NCBI GenBank assembly: GCA_037144255.1 | Contig: JBAWXE010000080.1 | Location: 1-12,780 of the forward strand | DNA: 12,780 nt | From: JBAWXE01 sp037144255 | GTDB taxonomy: Bacteria > Bacteroidota > Bacteroidia > Chitinophagales > Chitinophagaceae | Reading direction: 5' to 3' | Part shown: piece after piece, positions 6,821-12,780 of the stretch | Position numbering within the stretch: position 1 is the stretch's first letter | How the letters are laid out: every line of letters begins with the position of its first letter | Notes under the pieces: model-generated | Database searches by the model: none | What the model saw: the letters and a program-made list of their open reading frames with translations, nothing else | Told to the model about the DNA's origin: nothing | Program-made: the position numbers and the translations under genes

Positions 6821-8128
6821 GTGAAAACGAAAAAAATAAAAAAAGACAAGGTCAATATTATCACACTAGGTTGTTCTAAAAACCTGGTGGATAGTGAAGT
6901 GTTGAGTGGACAACTGAATGCTAACGGCATCAAGGTTATTCACGAGAATGCCAAACTGGATCATAATATAGTGGTGGTGAATACTTGTGGCTTTATCGAT
7001 AAAGCAAAAGAAGAAAGTGTTAATACCATACTTGAGCAGGTAGAACTGAAAAAAGAAGGCCGTCTGGACAAGGTATATGTTACTGGATGTCTCAGTGAGC
7101 GTTATCGCAACGATCTTATGAACTCTATCCCCGAGGTAGATGCATGGTTCGGAACCATGGAATTACCACAAATGCTCAAAACTTTCAATGCAGATTACAA
7201 ACAAGAACTCATCGGCGAACGCCTATTAAGTACTCCTAGTCACTACGCCTACCTTAAAATATCAGAAGGTTGCAACCGTACCTGTGCTTTCTGCGCCATC
7301 CCTCTGATGCGTGGGGCTCATGTTTCCAAAACTATTGAAGAATTAGTAGCAGAGGCTACACATCTCGTAAAAATGGGAGTTAAGGAGATCATGCTCATCG
7401 CGCAAGAACTCACTTACTACGGTCTGGATATTTATAAGAAACGTGCTTTGGCAGATTTGTTGAAACAACTGTCAGATGTGCCCGGCCTACAATGGATTCG
7501 CCTGCATTACGCCTACCCTTCCAAATTCCCTTTAGAGATTTTGGATGTCATGCGCGAGCGCGATAACATTTGTAATTATCTGGATTTGCCTTTACAGCAT
7601 ATCTCCAACAATATGCTCACTGCCATGAAAAGGCAGATGGACAAACAGGAAGTCTACGATCTTATACATGCTATTCGCGAACGTGTACCGGGTATTTGTC
7701 TGCGTACCACACTCATTGCCGGTTTTCCGGGTGAGACACGCGAAGATGTAGAAGAACTCAAGGCTTTCCTTGAGGAGATCCGTTTCGATCGTGTAGGTAT
7801 TTTCACATATTCTCATGAGGAGAATACCTCCGGTTACGAATTGGTAGACGATGTCCCTGCCGACGAAAAAGAAAGACGTGCACAAGAGATCATGGAACTG
7901 CAACAGGAGATTTCTTACGAAAAGAATCAGGAAAAAATAGGTAATACTTACAAAGTACTCATTGATAAAAAAGAGTCAGGTCGCTACCTCGGACGTACCG
8001 AATTCGATAGTGTAGATGTAGACAACGAGGTAATAATTGATACTAAAGACAAACTTACCATAGGCGATTTTGTAAATGTCCGCATTACCAAAGCCTACGA
8101 TTTCGACCTTGAAGGAGAGATAGTATAG
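6821..8128 (+). CDS. rimO: Ribosomal protein S12 methylthiotransferase RimO
   Basis: RimO is a radical-SAM enzyme that adds a methylthio group to the beta-carbon of a conserved aspartate in ribosomal protein S12. The 435-residue protein has the family's three parts. The N-terminal MTTase domain holds cluster-binding cysteines C18 (LGCSKN), C56 (NTCGFI) and C90 (TGCLSE). The radical-SAM core has C151-x3-C155-x2-C158 (EGCNRTCAFCAIP) and AQELTYYGLD. The C-terminal TRAM domain spans about 373-435. LGCSKN at the N-terminus and the total length fit RimO better than the tRNA-modifying relative MiaB. The start is GTG at 6821, giving MKTKKIKKDKVNIITLG; no nearer ATG keeps the first strand. It follows der by 30 bases and ends at a bidirectional terminator. 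Confidence 0.95.
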   Translation: MKTKKIKKDKVNIITLGCSKNLVDSEVLSGQLNANGIKVIHENAKLDHNIVVVNTCGFIDKAKEESVNTILEQVELKKEGRLDKVYVTGCLSERYRNDLMNSIPEVDAWFGTMELPQMLKTFNADYKQELIGERLLSTPSHYAYLKISEGCNRTCAFCAIPLMRGAHVSKTIEELVAEATHLVKMGVKEIMLIAQELTYYGLDIYKKRALADLLKQLSDVPGLQWIRLHYAYPSKFPLEILDVMRERDNICNYLDLPLQHISNNMLTAMKRQMDKQEVYDLIHAIRERVPGICLRTTLIAGFPGETREDVEELKAFLEEIRFDRVGIFTYSHEENTSGYELVDDVPADEKERRAQEIMELQQEISYEKNQEKIGNTYKVLIDKKESGRYLGRTEFDSVDVDNEVIIDTKDKLTIGDFVNVRITKAYDFDLEGEIV

Positions 8129-8144
8129 GTGACACAAATATTAT

Positions 8145-8187
8145 ATAAACAATAAAGCCCTCACACTCTGTGGGCTTTATTGTTTAT
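8145..8187. terminator. Bidirectional terminator between rimO and the kelch gene
   Basis: A 16-bp perfect inverted repeat has arms 8145..8160 (ATAAACAATAAAGCCC) and 8172..8187. It sits between two convergent stops at 8128 and 8200. The stem is GC-rich next to the loop and flanked by A/T runs on both sides, so it can terminate both transcripts. An alternative pairing within 8156..8176 can extend the stem through CACA/TGTG with a bulge. Confidence 0.8.
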
Positions 8188-8199
8188 GAGACCTTATTA

Positions 8200-9495
8200 T
8201 TATCTTTTCTCTATTAGTTTCACTACTGCCTCCCCTTTGCTGGTATTGATCTTCAATAAGTAAATTCCTGCGGCTAAATTTTCCACAGATATTGCATGTT
8301 CATTCGCTGCCATTTCAGATACTACCACTATCCTGCCATACATATCTGACAATTCATAAGAAACTGCTTGCCCACTATTGCTGATATTCAACACATCTCT
8401 TACCGGATTAGGATATACTGCAATGTCTGATTGGGTAATATTATTAATTACAGTAGGTGCAGCAGGTACACACATTGTAGGCGGAGAATATTTACATACC
8501 AAAGTATTCAATGTAGTATTACAATTCGGATGCCCTAACATTACATATCCATATGAAGTATCCCCACCTACATTCGTAGCTGTTGATACAGTAACGGAAG
8601 TGGTAATAGGCAGAGTATCCATCAACACCCAATGCGGTGTATTATTCGGATCGTATTGGTACATGTTGTTACTACAACCTCCTCCTACATAACCATAATC
8701 ACATATCGAAAAAGATTTGGCCAATCTGGTTCCTCCCGTTGGAAAAGTATCTGCTACTGCTGCCCATTGGTTAAGTACCGGGTCATATAAAAAGAAATCA
8801 CTCAGTCCACCTACATTGCCATTAAAGCCTGTGCCTACATAAGCTTTGTTATTGATCACAAAACTAACCGCCTGTGTTCTGGCACTTCCTATAAAATCTT
8901 GCTTTTGTGTCCATGCATTAGTATTCGGGTCATACGACCATAAATAAGTTGTTCCTACAGGCAGTACTCCTTGATTATCATAATTTCCTCCTAGTCCTAC
9001 ATAGGCCTTACCGGATATAGTAAATGCTATTGCATCTCCTGTATATCCCTGTATAGCACTAGGTAATGGCAATGCACTCACTGCACTCCAGGTATTAGTA
9101 ACTGGATCATATTTCTTAAAATCATTGTAAACAGTATAACCTTGGGCTATGATATCATAGGGACCAAAACCCATACCTACATAACCCTCTCCGTTTAATG
9201 CAAAACCAACTGCCGAAAATCTCGCAGTACTCGTAAATGACGCTAATGTGCTCCATGTTTTGGTAACTGTATTATATCCATACAGCCCATTGGTAGGGTT
9301 ACTCGATGAATTCATTCCTCCACATATATAGATAGTGTTCCCAATCGTAAAACTTGCAGAGAGTTGCAAACCTGAAATAAATGGGGGGATAGATGTCATC
9401 GAGTCCCAGCTATTTGGAGTATAACTGGCCCACATCTTAGTATTCATAAATAATACCAACGATAACGCAATGAGTAATTTGCTACTTAGTTTCAT
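8200..9495 (-). CDS. Secreted kelch-repeat beta-propeller protein with T9SS sorting domain
   Basis: A 431-residue exported protein. Residues 1-23 form a signal peptide (basic start, hydrophobic LLIALSLVLFM, cut near WAS). At least five kelch-type repeats follow, with blade tryptophans at about 81, 136, 195, 244 and 289 and recurring elements such as YDPVTNTW, YDPNTNAW and KAYVGLGG; together they predict a beta-propeller. A type A T9SS sorting domain occupies about 355-431, from IAVYPNPVRDVLNIS through LAAGIYLLKI to VVKLIEKR. Kelch propellers usually bind proteins or sugars; no catalytic residues are evident. Several cysteines near residues 265-342 could form disulfides, fitting an extracellular site. 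It is a single-gene unit ending at the terminator shared with rimO. The ligand and function are unknown. Confidence 0.87.
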   Translation of the reverse strand: MKLSSKLLIALSLVLFMNTKMWASYTPNSWDSMTSIPPFISGLQLSASFTIGNTIYICGGMNSSSNPTNGLYGYNTVTKTWSTLASFTSTARFSAVGFALNGEGYVGMGFGPYDIIAQGYTVYNDFKKYDPVTNTWSAVSALPLPSAIQGYTGDAIAFTISGKAYVGLGGNYDNQGVLPVGTTYLWSYDPNTNAWTQKQDFIGSARTQAVSFVINNKAYVGTGFNGNVGGLSDFFLYDPVLNQWAAVADTFPTGGTRLAKSFSICDYGYVGGGCSNNMYQYDPNNTPHWVLMDTLPITTSVTVSTATNVGGDTSYGYVMLGHPNCNTTLNTLVCKYSPPTMCVPAAPTVINNITQSDIAVYPNPVRDVLNISNSGQAVSYELSDMYGRIVVVSEMAANEHAISVENLAAGIYLLKINTSKGEAVVKLIEKR

Positions 9496-9612
9496 AAGTC
9501 TTGAGTTATTAGAGTTTTAAAAAATATTCTTACAGTTGTCTGCCAACCGCTCTACTATTATTGTTTGATAATTTGTCAGAGTACACTACCTATTAAGTGG
9601 GGGGAGGAATCT

Positions 9613-9640
9613 CCTATAGGGTGTCATACTACCCTATAGG
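9613..9640. repeat. Inverted repeat built from two CCTATAGG palindromes
   Basis: CCTATAGGGT (9613..9622) and ACCCTATAGG (9631..9640) form a perfect 10-bp inverted repeat around an 8-base centre. Each arm contains the self-complementary octamer CCTATAGG, and the two octamers are spaced exactly 20 bases apart, about two helical turns. There is no T-run on either side, so an intrinsic terminator is unlikely. It could be a regulator binding site or an RNA hairpin in the kelch gene leader. Confidence 0.5.
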
Positions 9641-9791
9641 TCACACAATACCAATCTGTCAACAAAAGTAGACACGAGCAAACTCACTCATATGATCAAT
9701 AACAGATTAAAGGCTGATTCAAATCATCTATATACTTATAAATATTTTACAACAAGACTGCATGTGTGAATTATACAATTTATACCTAACA

Positions 9792-9806
9792 TAATGTAAC
9801 ACATTA
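9792..9806. promoter_or_regulatory. Candidate operator upstream of the heme-protein operon
   Basis: TAATGT-AAC-ACATTA is a perfect 6-bp inverted repeat with a 3-base centre. It lies 15 bases before the -7-like element at 9822..9829, over the place where a -33 box would be expected (about 9799..9802); no TTTG or TTG is there. This layout suits binding of a dimeric regulator. Its identity cannot be told from the sequence. Confidence 0.35.
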
Positions 9807-9821
9807 GTTCACTTAGCAACC

Positions 9822-9829
9822 AACCTTTG
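9822..9829 (+). promoter_or_regulatory. -7-like element of the heme-protein operon
   Basis: AACCTTTG followed by C matches TAnnTTTG except for its first base. A transcript starting about 7 bases downstream would leave a leader of roughly 17 bases before the ATG at 9854. This argues against translation starting at the TTG at 9827, which lies inside the element. Confidence 0.45.
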
Positions 9830-9853
9830 CATACAGAATTAATTCAAATTTGT

Positions 9854-11101
9854 ATGAAAAGGAAAAAACTATTAATAATAATGGGAATGGTTGGTTTTCA
9901 AACAATATTCCTCACTTTTTGCACCAAGAAGAATCAAGTGCTGGATACTGGTTCATCTAATCCTACTATTTTATATGCTTCTAAAGGTACAGCCACACTG
10001 CAAGCCATAAATAGCTCTCCTTGGGATGGTACAATAGAGTCCATTTGGAATGATGCTACAAAGCTAACAGTACATGCTACTGTTCCCGACTTGGGCAATA
10101 ATACATTTGCAGGATTTATTGGTAATGCTACAGATGTCACTATTCGTTCTTTATATGATGCCAACAATGTTTATTTCTTGGCAGAATGGAATAGCGACCA
10201 AAAAAACCTTGCTTCTTCACCTTGGTATTTCAACCCTACCACTCATTTATGGGCACAAGAAAGTAGTGCTCCTGTAAAAAATGCAGATAGTATTACGTTC
10301 CGTCCACCTTTTATTCAAGACCAGTTTGCCATTCTATTCAATATTGCCAATTCTTGCCCTACATTCGCTACCCTCTCTTGTTATGCTGCTTGTCATGCCA
10401 ACTCTGCTTATGGTGGCACTACCCCTACCGGTGGTATCATGCGCACTAGTGGTCCAACCGAGTTTTTAGATTGTTGGAGAGCTCGTATGCTACAAGTAAC
10501 AAATGTTAATCAGGCAAATGACACTTATCTCGATTGGGGTGCTGGGGTTTTAAATCAAAATGAAGTTCATAACGATGCTCAGCTATTAACTACCGATGGT
10601 GGTTTCAGTAACAAAAAGACATTAACTATTACTGGTACTTCCATTAAAGAAACAGTACCCATGTGGCTGATCCCTACTGCTGCTTATACCAATGGTGCCA
10701 TTCTTCAGATCGACACGCTTTCAGGTGGCAGAGCACTAAAAGTAATTGCTGTAGATACCAATGGCATACTTACTCTTTCCAATTCCACTACTATCGATCC
10801 TCGTACTATCACGTCAGGCACTATATATCAACAAGTAGGTTCTGGCGATGGTGCTAATTGTATTCCGGGTAGTATTGTATCTCCTTACTCAGGTAGTCGT
10901 GGCGATGTAACTGCCAATGCCTTCTGGACCGGTACCGGTTGGAGATTATTACTCATGCGTTCTCTCAAGACTACTGATGCAGCTTACGATGTCGACTTTT
11001 CATCCCTCAGCGATCAATATTTCGGATTAGGTATTATGTTCAATGGTGCCGATAATCAACACGCTATTGCTAACGGCCTTCTTTTACGTTTTAATAAATA
11101 A
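9854..11101 (+). CDS. Ethylbenzene-dehydrogenase-related heme-binding lipoprotein with CX3CH motif
   Basis: A 415-residue predicted lipoprotein. A basic, hydrophobic signal leads to Cys23 (IFLTFC-TKKNQ; Phe before Cys is an unusual lipobox). The body resembles the EB_dh heme-b-binding domain of ethylbenzene/DMSO dehydrogenase gamma subunits. Features are an early WDGTIESIWNDA segment (57-68), ATDVTIRSLYDANNVYFLAEW (92-112), and a C-terminal block WRLLLMRSLKT (363-373), DVDFSS and FGLGIMFNGADNQHA. A motif C176-YAA-C180-H181 has three residues between the cysteines, not the two of classical c-type heme sites, so covalent heme is possible but unproven. About residues 260-330 form an inserted beta-rich segment. 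I chose ATG 9854 over TTG 9827 because it gives a proper signal peptide. It is the first gene of a three-gene operon; the next starts 21 bases on. Confidence 0.8.
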   Translation: MKRKKLLIIMGMVGFQTIFLTFCTKKNQVLDTGSSNPTILYASKGTATLQAINSSPWDGTIESIWNDATKLTVHATVPDLGNNTFAGFIGNATDVTIRSLYDANNVYFLAEWNSDQKNLASSPWYFNPTTHLWAQESSAPVKNADSITFRPPFIQDQFAILFNIANSCPTFATLSCYAACHANSAYGGTTPTGGIMRTSGPTEFLDCWRARMLQVTNVNQANDTYLDWGAGVLNQNEVHNDAQLLTTDGGFSNKKTLTITGTSIKETVPMWLIPTAAYTNGAILQIDTLSGGRALKVIAVDTNGILTLSNSTTIDPRTITSGTIYQQVGSGDGANCIPGSIVSPYSGSRGDVTANAFWTGTGWRLLLMRSLKTTDAAYDVDFSSLSDQYFGLGIMFNGADNQHAIANGLLLRFNK

Positions 11102-11122
11102 TTATTAATTCATTTTTCAGTC

Positions 11123-11515
11123 ATGAAAAGAACATTAGTCATTATCCTATTGGCGGTAATTGTATTTGTCATTCCCGGTTGTTACAAAGTAGCCACTATA
11201 CAGGTAGACAATTCAGCTGCAGTTACCAAAGCAGTAAGTATCAGCAAGGATATCATTCCCATATTTACCAAAAGCTGTGCTTTGTCTGGCTGCCATGGCT
11301 CAGGTGCTCATGTACCCGATCTGTCTGCTTCCAAAGCTTATAGCTCACTCATCAAAGGCAACTATATCAGTATTACTGAGCCCGCCAATAGTACCCTCTA
11401 TCTATGGCTTACTGGCAAAAAATCCATTAAGATGCCCATGGGTGCAGATAACAACCCTTCCAATCTCAATTCGCTCACACTTGCATGGATAACTCAAGGG
11501 GCCAAAAACAACTAA
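11123..11515 (+). CDS. Small cytochrome c-like lipoprotein with CX4CH motif
   Basis: A 130-residue lipoprotein. Residues 1-19 are a signal peptide and VIPGC supplies the lipidated Cys20. The rest resembles a small c-type cytochrome domain common in Bacteroidota exported proteins. IIPIFTKSC leads into C52-ALSG-C57-H58, then a PDLSASKAYSSLIKG loop, then KMPMG (103-107) with Met104 or Met106 as a possible distal heme ligand, and a final helix LAWITQGAKNN. Four residues separate the cysteines (CX4CH), wider than the usual CXXCH; such spacing is known in some multiheme cytochromes. It likely carries electrons, or senses or stores heme, at a membrane surface. It sits between the EB_dh-type lipoprotein and the barrel gene (gaps of 21 and 10 bases), so the three are almost certainly co-transcribed. 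Whether heme is actually attached is not shown. Confidence 0.82.
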   Translation: MKRTLVIILLAVIVFVIPGCYKVATIQVDNSAAVTKAVSISKDIIPIFTKSCALSGCHGSGAHVPDLSASKAYSSLIKGNYISITEPANSTLYLWLTGKKSIKMPMGADNNPSNLNSLTLAWITQGAKNN

Positions 11516-11525
11516 ACAAATAACA

Positions 11526-12467
11526 ATGAAACACTCATCTATAAAGTTCACATCATTTTTTAGTTACACAAGCATCCTCCTTTTATGTTTGTTATGTGGT
11601 CATTCATCATTTGCCCACCCTACATTTATTCCATCAAGCCTCGATTCAGCCTCCGAGACTAACTCATCAACTGAAACACCTAAGTCTATTCCTGTAAAGA
11701 ATACTTTCGAAAGCAATTTACTCATAGATGCTCAGTCCGTTATGGTACCTACTAAGGGCACTTTAGAGTTTGATATTCAGCACCGTTTTGGCATTGTCAA
11801 TAATGGCTATTCAGATTTCTATGGTCTATTCTCCCCTGCTATCATTCGTTTAGGCATTGCATATGTACCTATTAACAACTTGCAGATAGGTATCGGGCTT
11901 TGTAGCGATAGGATGCAAGTAGACCTGAATGCTAAATACGCCATTGCTAAACAGAAAAAAAACGGCTTACCTATTAGCATTACTTATTATGGCAATATAG
12001 CCATGGATACTCGATCTGCTTCCGATTTTGTTACCAATGGCGACAGACTCTCGTACTTCAATCAATTAATGATAGCTAGAAAGATCACTTCAAAACTATC
12101 TCTACAGGCAGCCATCAGTTGCTCCCATTTCAATAATGTGGTAGGGTATATTGCCCCCGATGGCGCAATTAAGAATACCGTTAATAATGATCAGTTCACC
12201 CTTTCATTTATGGGCAGATATAAGATAACCAACCTTATGTCCATTTTGGTCGATTACGACCAGCCTCTTACCCAAAACACTACTAACAATCCTCGCCCCG
12301 ATCTCGCTTTCGGACTGGAGATCATCACCAGTTCTCACTGCTTTCAGATCATTGTAGCCAATAGCCAGTATTCACTCCCTCAGAATAGTGCTATGTATAA
12401 TCAGAACGATTATTCTAAGGGCCAATACCTTATCGGCTTCAACATGACCAAATTGTGGAATTTCTGA
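11526..12467 (+). CDS. DUF5777-family predicted outer-membrane beta-barrel protein
   Basis: A 313-residue exported protein. The signal peptide is residues 1-30 (cut after SSFA), followed by a Ser/Thr-rich linker to about 60. The remainder reads as alternating beta strands with the pattern of the DUF5777 family: LIDAQSVMVPTKGTLEFDI, QHRFGIVNNGYSDFYGLFSP, AIIRLGIAYVPINNLQIGIG, DRLSYFNQLMIARKI, VDYDQPLTQNTTNNPRPDLA, and the end KGQYLIGFNMTKLWNF. A final aromatic residue is typical of outer-membrane barrels. The family is uncharacterised but often seen near cytochrome-like lipoproteins in Bacteroidota, by my recollection. It is the last gene of the operon, 10 bases after the CX4CH lipoprotein, so it may be the membrane partner or channel for the two heme lipoproteins. 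That role is inference. Confidence 0.85.
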   Translation: MKHSSIKFTSFFSYTSILLLCLLCGHSSFAHPTFIPSSLDSASETNSSTETPKSIPVKNTFESNLLIDAQSVMVPTKGTLEFDIQHRFGIVNNGYSDFYGLFSPAIIRLGIAYVPINNLQIGIGLCSDRMQVDLNAKYAIAKQKKNGLPISITYYGNIAMDTRSASDFVTNGDRLSYFNQLMIARKITSKLSLQAAISCSHFNNVVGYIAPDGAIKNTVNNDQFTLSFMGRYKITNLMSILVDYDQPLTQNTTNNPRPDLAFGLEIITSSHCFQIIVANSQYSLPQNSAMYNQNDYSKGQYLIGFNMTKLWNF

Positions 12468-12490
12468 TCAATGAATTATACATAAAACAT

Positions 12491-12516
12491 AAAGCCCTCA
12501 CAATGTGAGGGCTTTT
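12491..12516 (+). terminator. Terminator of the heme-protein operon
   Basis: AAAGCCCTCACA (12491..12502) and its exact complement TGTGAGGGCTTT (12504..12515) form an 11-bp stem with a tight 3-base loop, ending in TTTT. It starts 24 bases after the stop at 12467. The left arm is identical to bases 8154..8165 in the rimO/kelch terminator. Confidence 0.88.
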
Positions 12517-12566
12517 AATATTAGGTTCCATACTCTTTATAATATTCACAAAACTACTTACCACAA

Positions 12567-12593
12567 CACTGGCACGGGTTTGTAACCCCTGCC
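12567..12593. repeat. REP-like palindrome, copy 1
   Basis: A 27-base unit starting CACT, then a hairpin GGCACGGGTT-TGT-AACCCCTGCC with one mismatched pair in a 10-bp stem. It matches copy 2 at 12726..12752 in 24 of 27 positions in the same orientation, 159 bases apart. The form (short tag plus imperfect GC-rich palindrome) resembles REP elements mobilised by RAYT transposases; no such gene is in the window. Confidence 0.65.
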
Positions 12594-12602
12594 TTTTTTG
12601 TA

Positions 12603-12652
12603 CCACATCAAGGCTCTCAACCCAAGCCACTTGCGCCACATCAAGGCTCTCA
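12603..12652. repeat. 17-bp direct repeat, two copies
   Basis: CCACATCAAGGCTCTCA occurs at 12603..12619 and exactly again at 12636..12652, with a 33-base period. It lies between the two REP-like palindromes. Only two copies are present and the spacer is 16 bases, so it is not a CRISPR array; it may be a local duplication. Confidence 0.6.
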
Positions 12653-12725
12653 TTTCAATCCCGAACTTGATTCAGGAAGAGATCTCCTGAGCCCATGCAA
12701 TCAGCTTCCTTGCGTCATTAAGTAC

Positions 12726-12752
12726 CACTGGCGCGGGTTTGTAACTCGTGCC
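12726..12752. repeat. REP-like palindrome, copy 2
   Basis: The same 27-base unit as at 12567..12593: CACT followed by GGCGCGGGTT-TGT-AACTCGTGCC. The 10-bp stem pairs fully if two G-T pairs are allowed. The 263 bases from 12518 to the window end hold no gene that I can support, only these repeats and a weak TCAGGA/TCCTGA inverted repeat at 12672..12690. Confidence 0.65.
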
Positions 12753-12780
12753 TAAAAACACGCCGTTGTTGTGTGTTCCT

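Larger units (their letters stand above)
9496..9853. promoter_or_regulatory. 358-bp divergent intergenic region with two palindromic sites
   Basis: No gene is seen between the divergent starts at 9495 (minus) and 9854 (plus). The region is AT-rich apart from a G-run near 9599..9604. It holds a 10-bp inverted repeat at 9613..9640, a 15-bp palindrome at 9792..9806 and a -7-like element at 9822..9829, each listed separately. No convincing -33/-7 pair was found for the kelch gene; TATTTTTT-like sequence near its start is too generic to call. Confidence 0.6.

Noticed and set aside
7592..7903. 103-residue minus-strand open frame inside rimO
   Set aside because: Antisense to the conserved radical-SAM region of rimO; no supporting signals.
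6821..8128. MiaB (tRNA methylthiotransferase) instead of RimO
   Set aside because: The short N-terminus with LGCSKN, the overall length and the AQELTYYGLD segment fit RimO; MiaB proteins have different conserved sequence around the first cysteine.
9613..9640. Inverted repeat as an intrinsic terminator for either flanking gene
   Set aside because: Both flanking genes start, not end, at this region, and no T-run follows the stem on either strand.
12439..12639. 66-residue minus-strand open frame at the right end
   Set aside because: Runs through the operon terminator, a REP-like palindrome and part of the barrel gene; no protein-like pattern.
12603..12652. Direct repeats as a CRISPR array
   Set aside because: Only two 17-bp units with a 16-base gap, no further units and no cas genes in the window.

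Overview
The window reads as a chromosomal segment of a Bacteroidota bacterium, most likely a Chitinophagaceae-type member; the family level is inference. Direct support: TAnnTTTG-type -7 promoter elements, almost no Shine-Dalgarno motifs, two secreted proteins ending in type IX secretion (T9SS) type A sorting domains, a DUF5777-type outer-membrane barrel, and AT-rich codon use. No phage, insertion sequence, CRISPR array or resistance gene is visible.

Layout. Left edge (1-461): a possible truncated gene reading off the window on the minus strand, then a minus-strand tRNA-Arg(ACG) with its own promoter and terminator. 462-1571: plus-strand pair rlmH (23S rRNA methyltransferase) and a rhomboid protease. 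1568-3218: minus-strand pair, a small TPR protein followed by tilS (tRNA-Ile lysidine synthase), converging on the rhomboid gene so that the two stop codons share the bases TTAA. 3297-5318: minus-strand T9SS-exported protein with a peptide-N-glycosidase F (PNGase F) core. 5441-8128: plus-strand pair der (ribosome-assembly GTPase) and rimO (S12 methylthiotransferase). 8200-9495: minus-strand T9SS-exported kelch-repeat protein. 9854-12467: plus-strand three-gene operon. Right edge (12518-12780): no gene, but two copies of a REP-like palindrome and a short direct repeat.

The housekeeping genes share a theme: tRNA-Arg, RlmH, TilS, Der and RimO all serve translation or ribosome maturation. They are interleaved with envelope and secreted proteins.

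The most interesting part is the right-hand operon: an ethylbenzene-dehydrogenase-type (EB_dh) heme-binding lipoprotein with a CX3CH motif, a small cytochrome-like lipoprotein with a CX4CH motif, and a DUF5777 beta-barrel protein. The combination suggests an outer-membrane or periplasmic heme/redox module of unknown job. Its promoter region lacks a -33 box and instead carries a 15-bp palindrome there, so regulated expression is plausible. It ends in a strong terminator.
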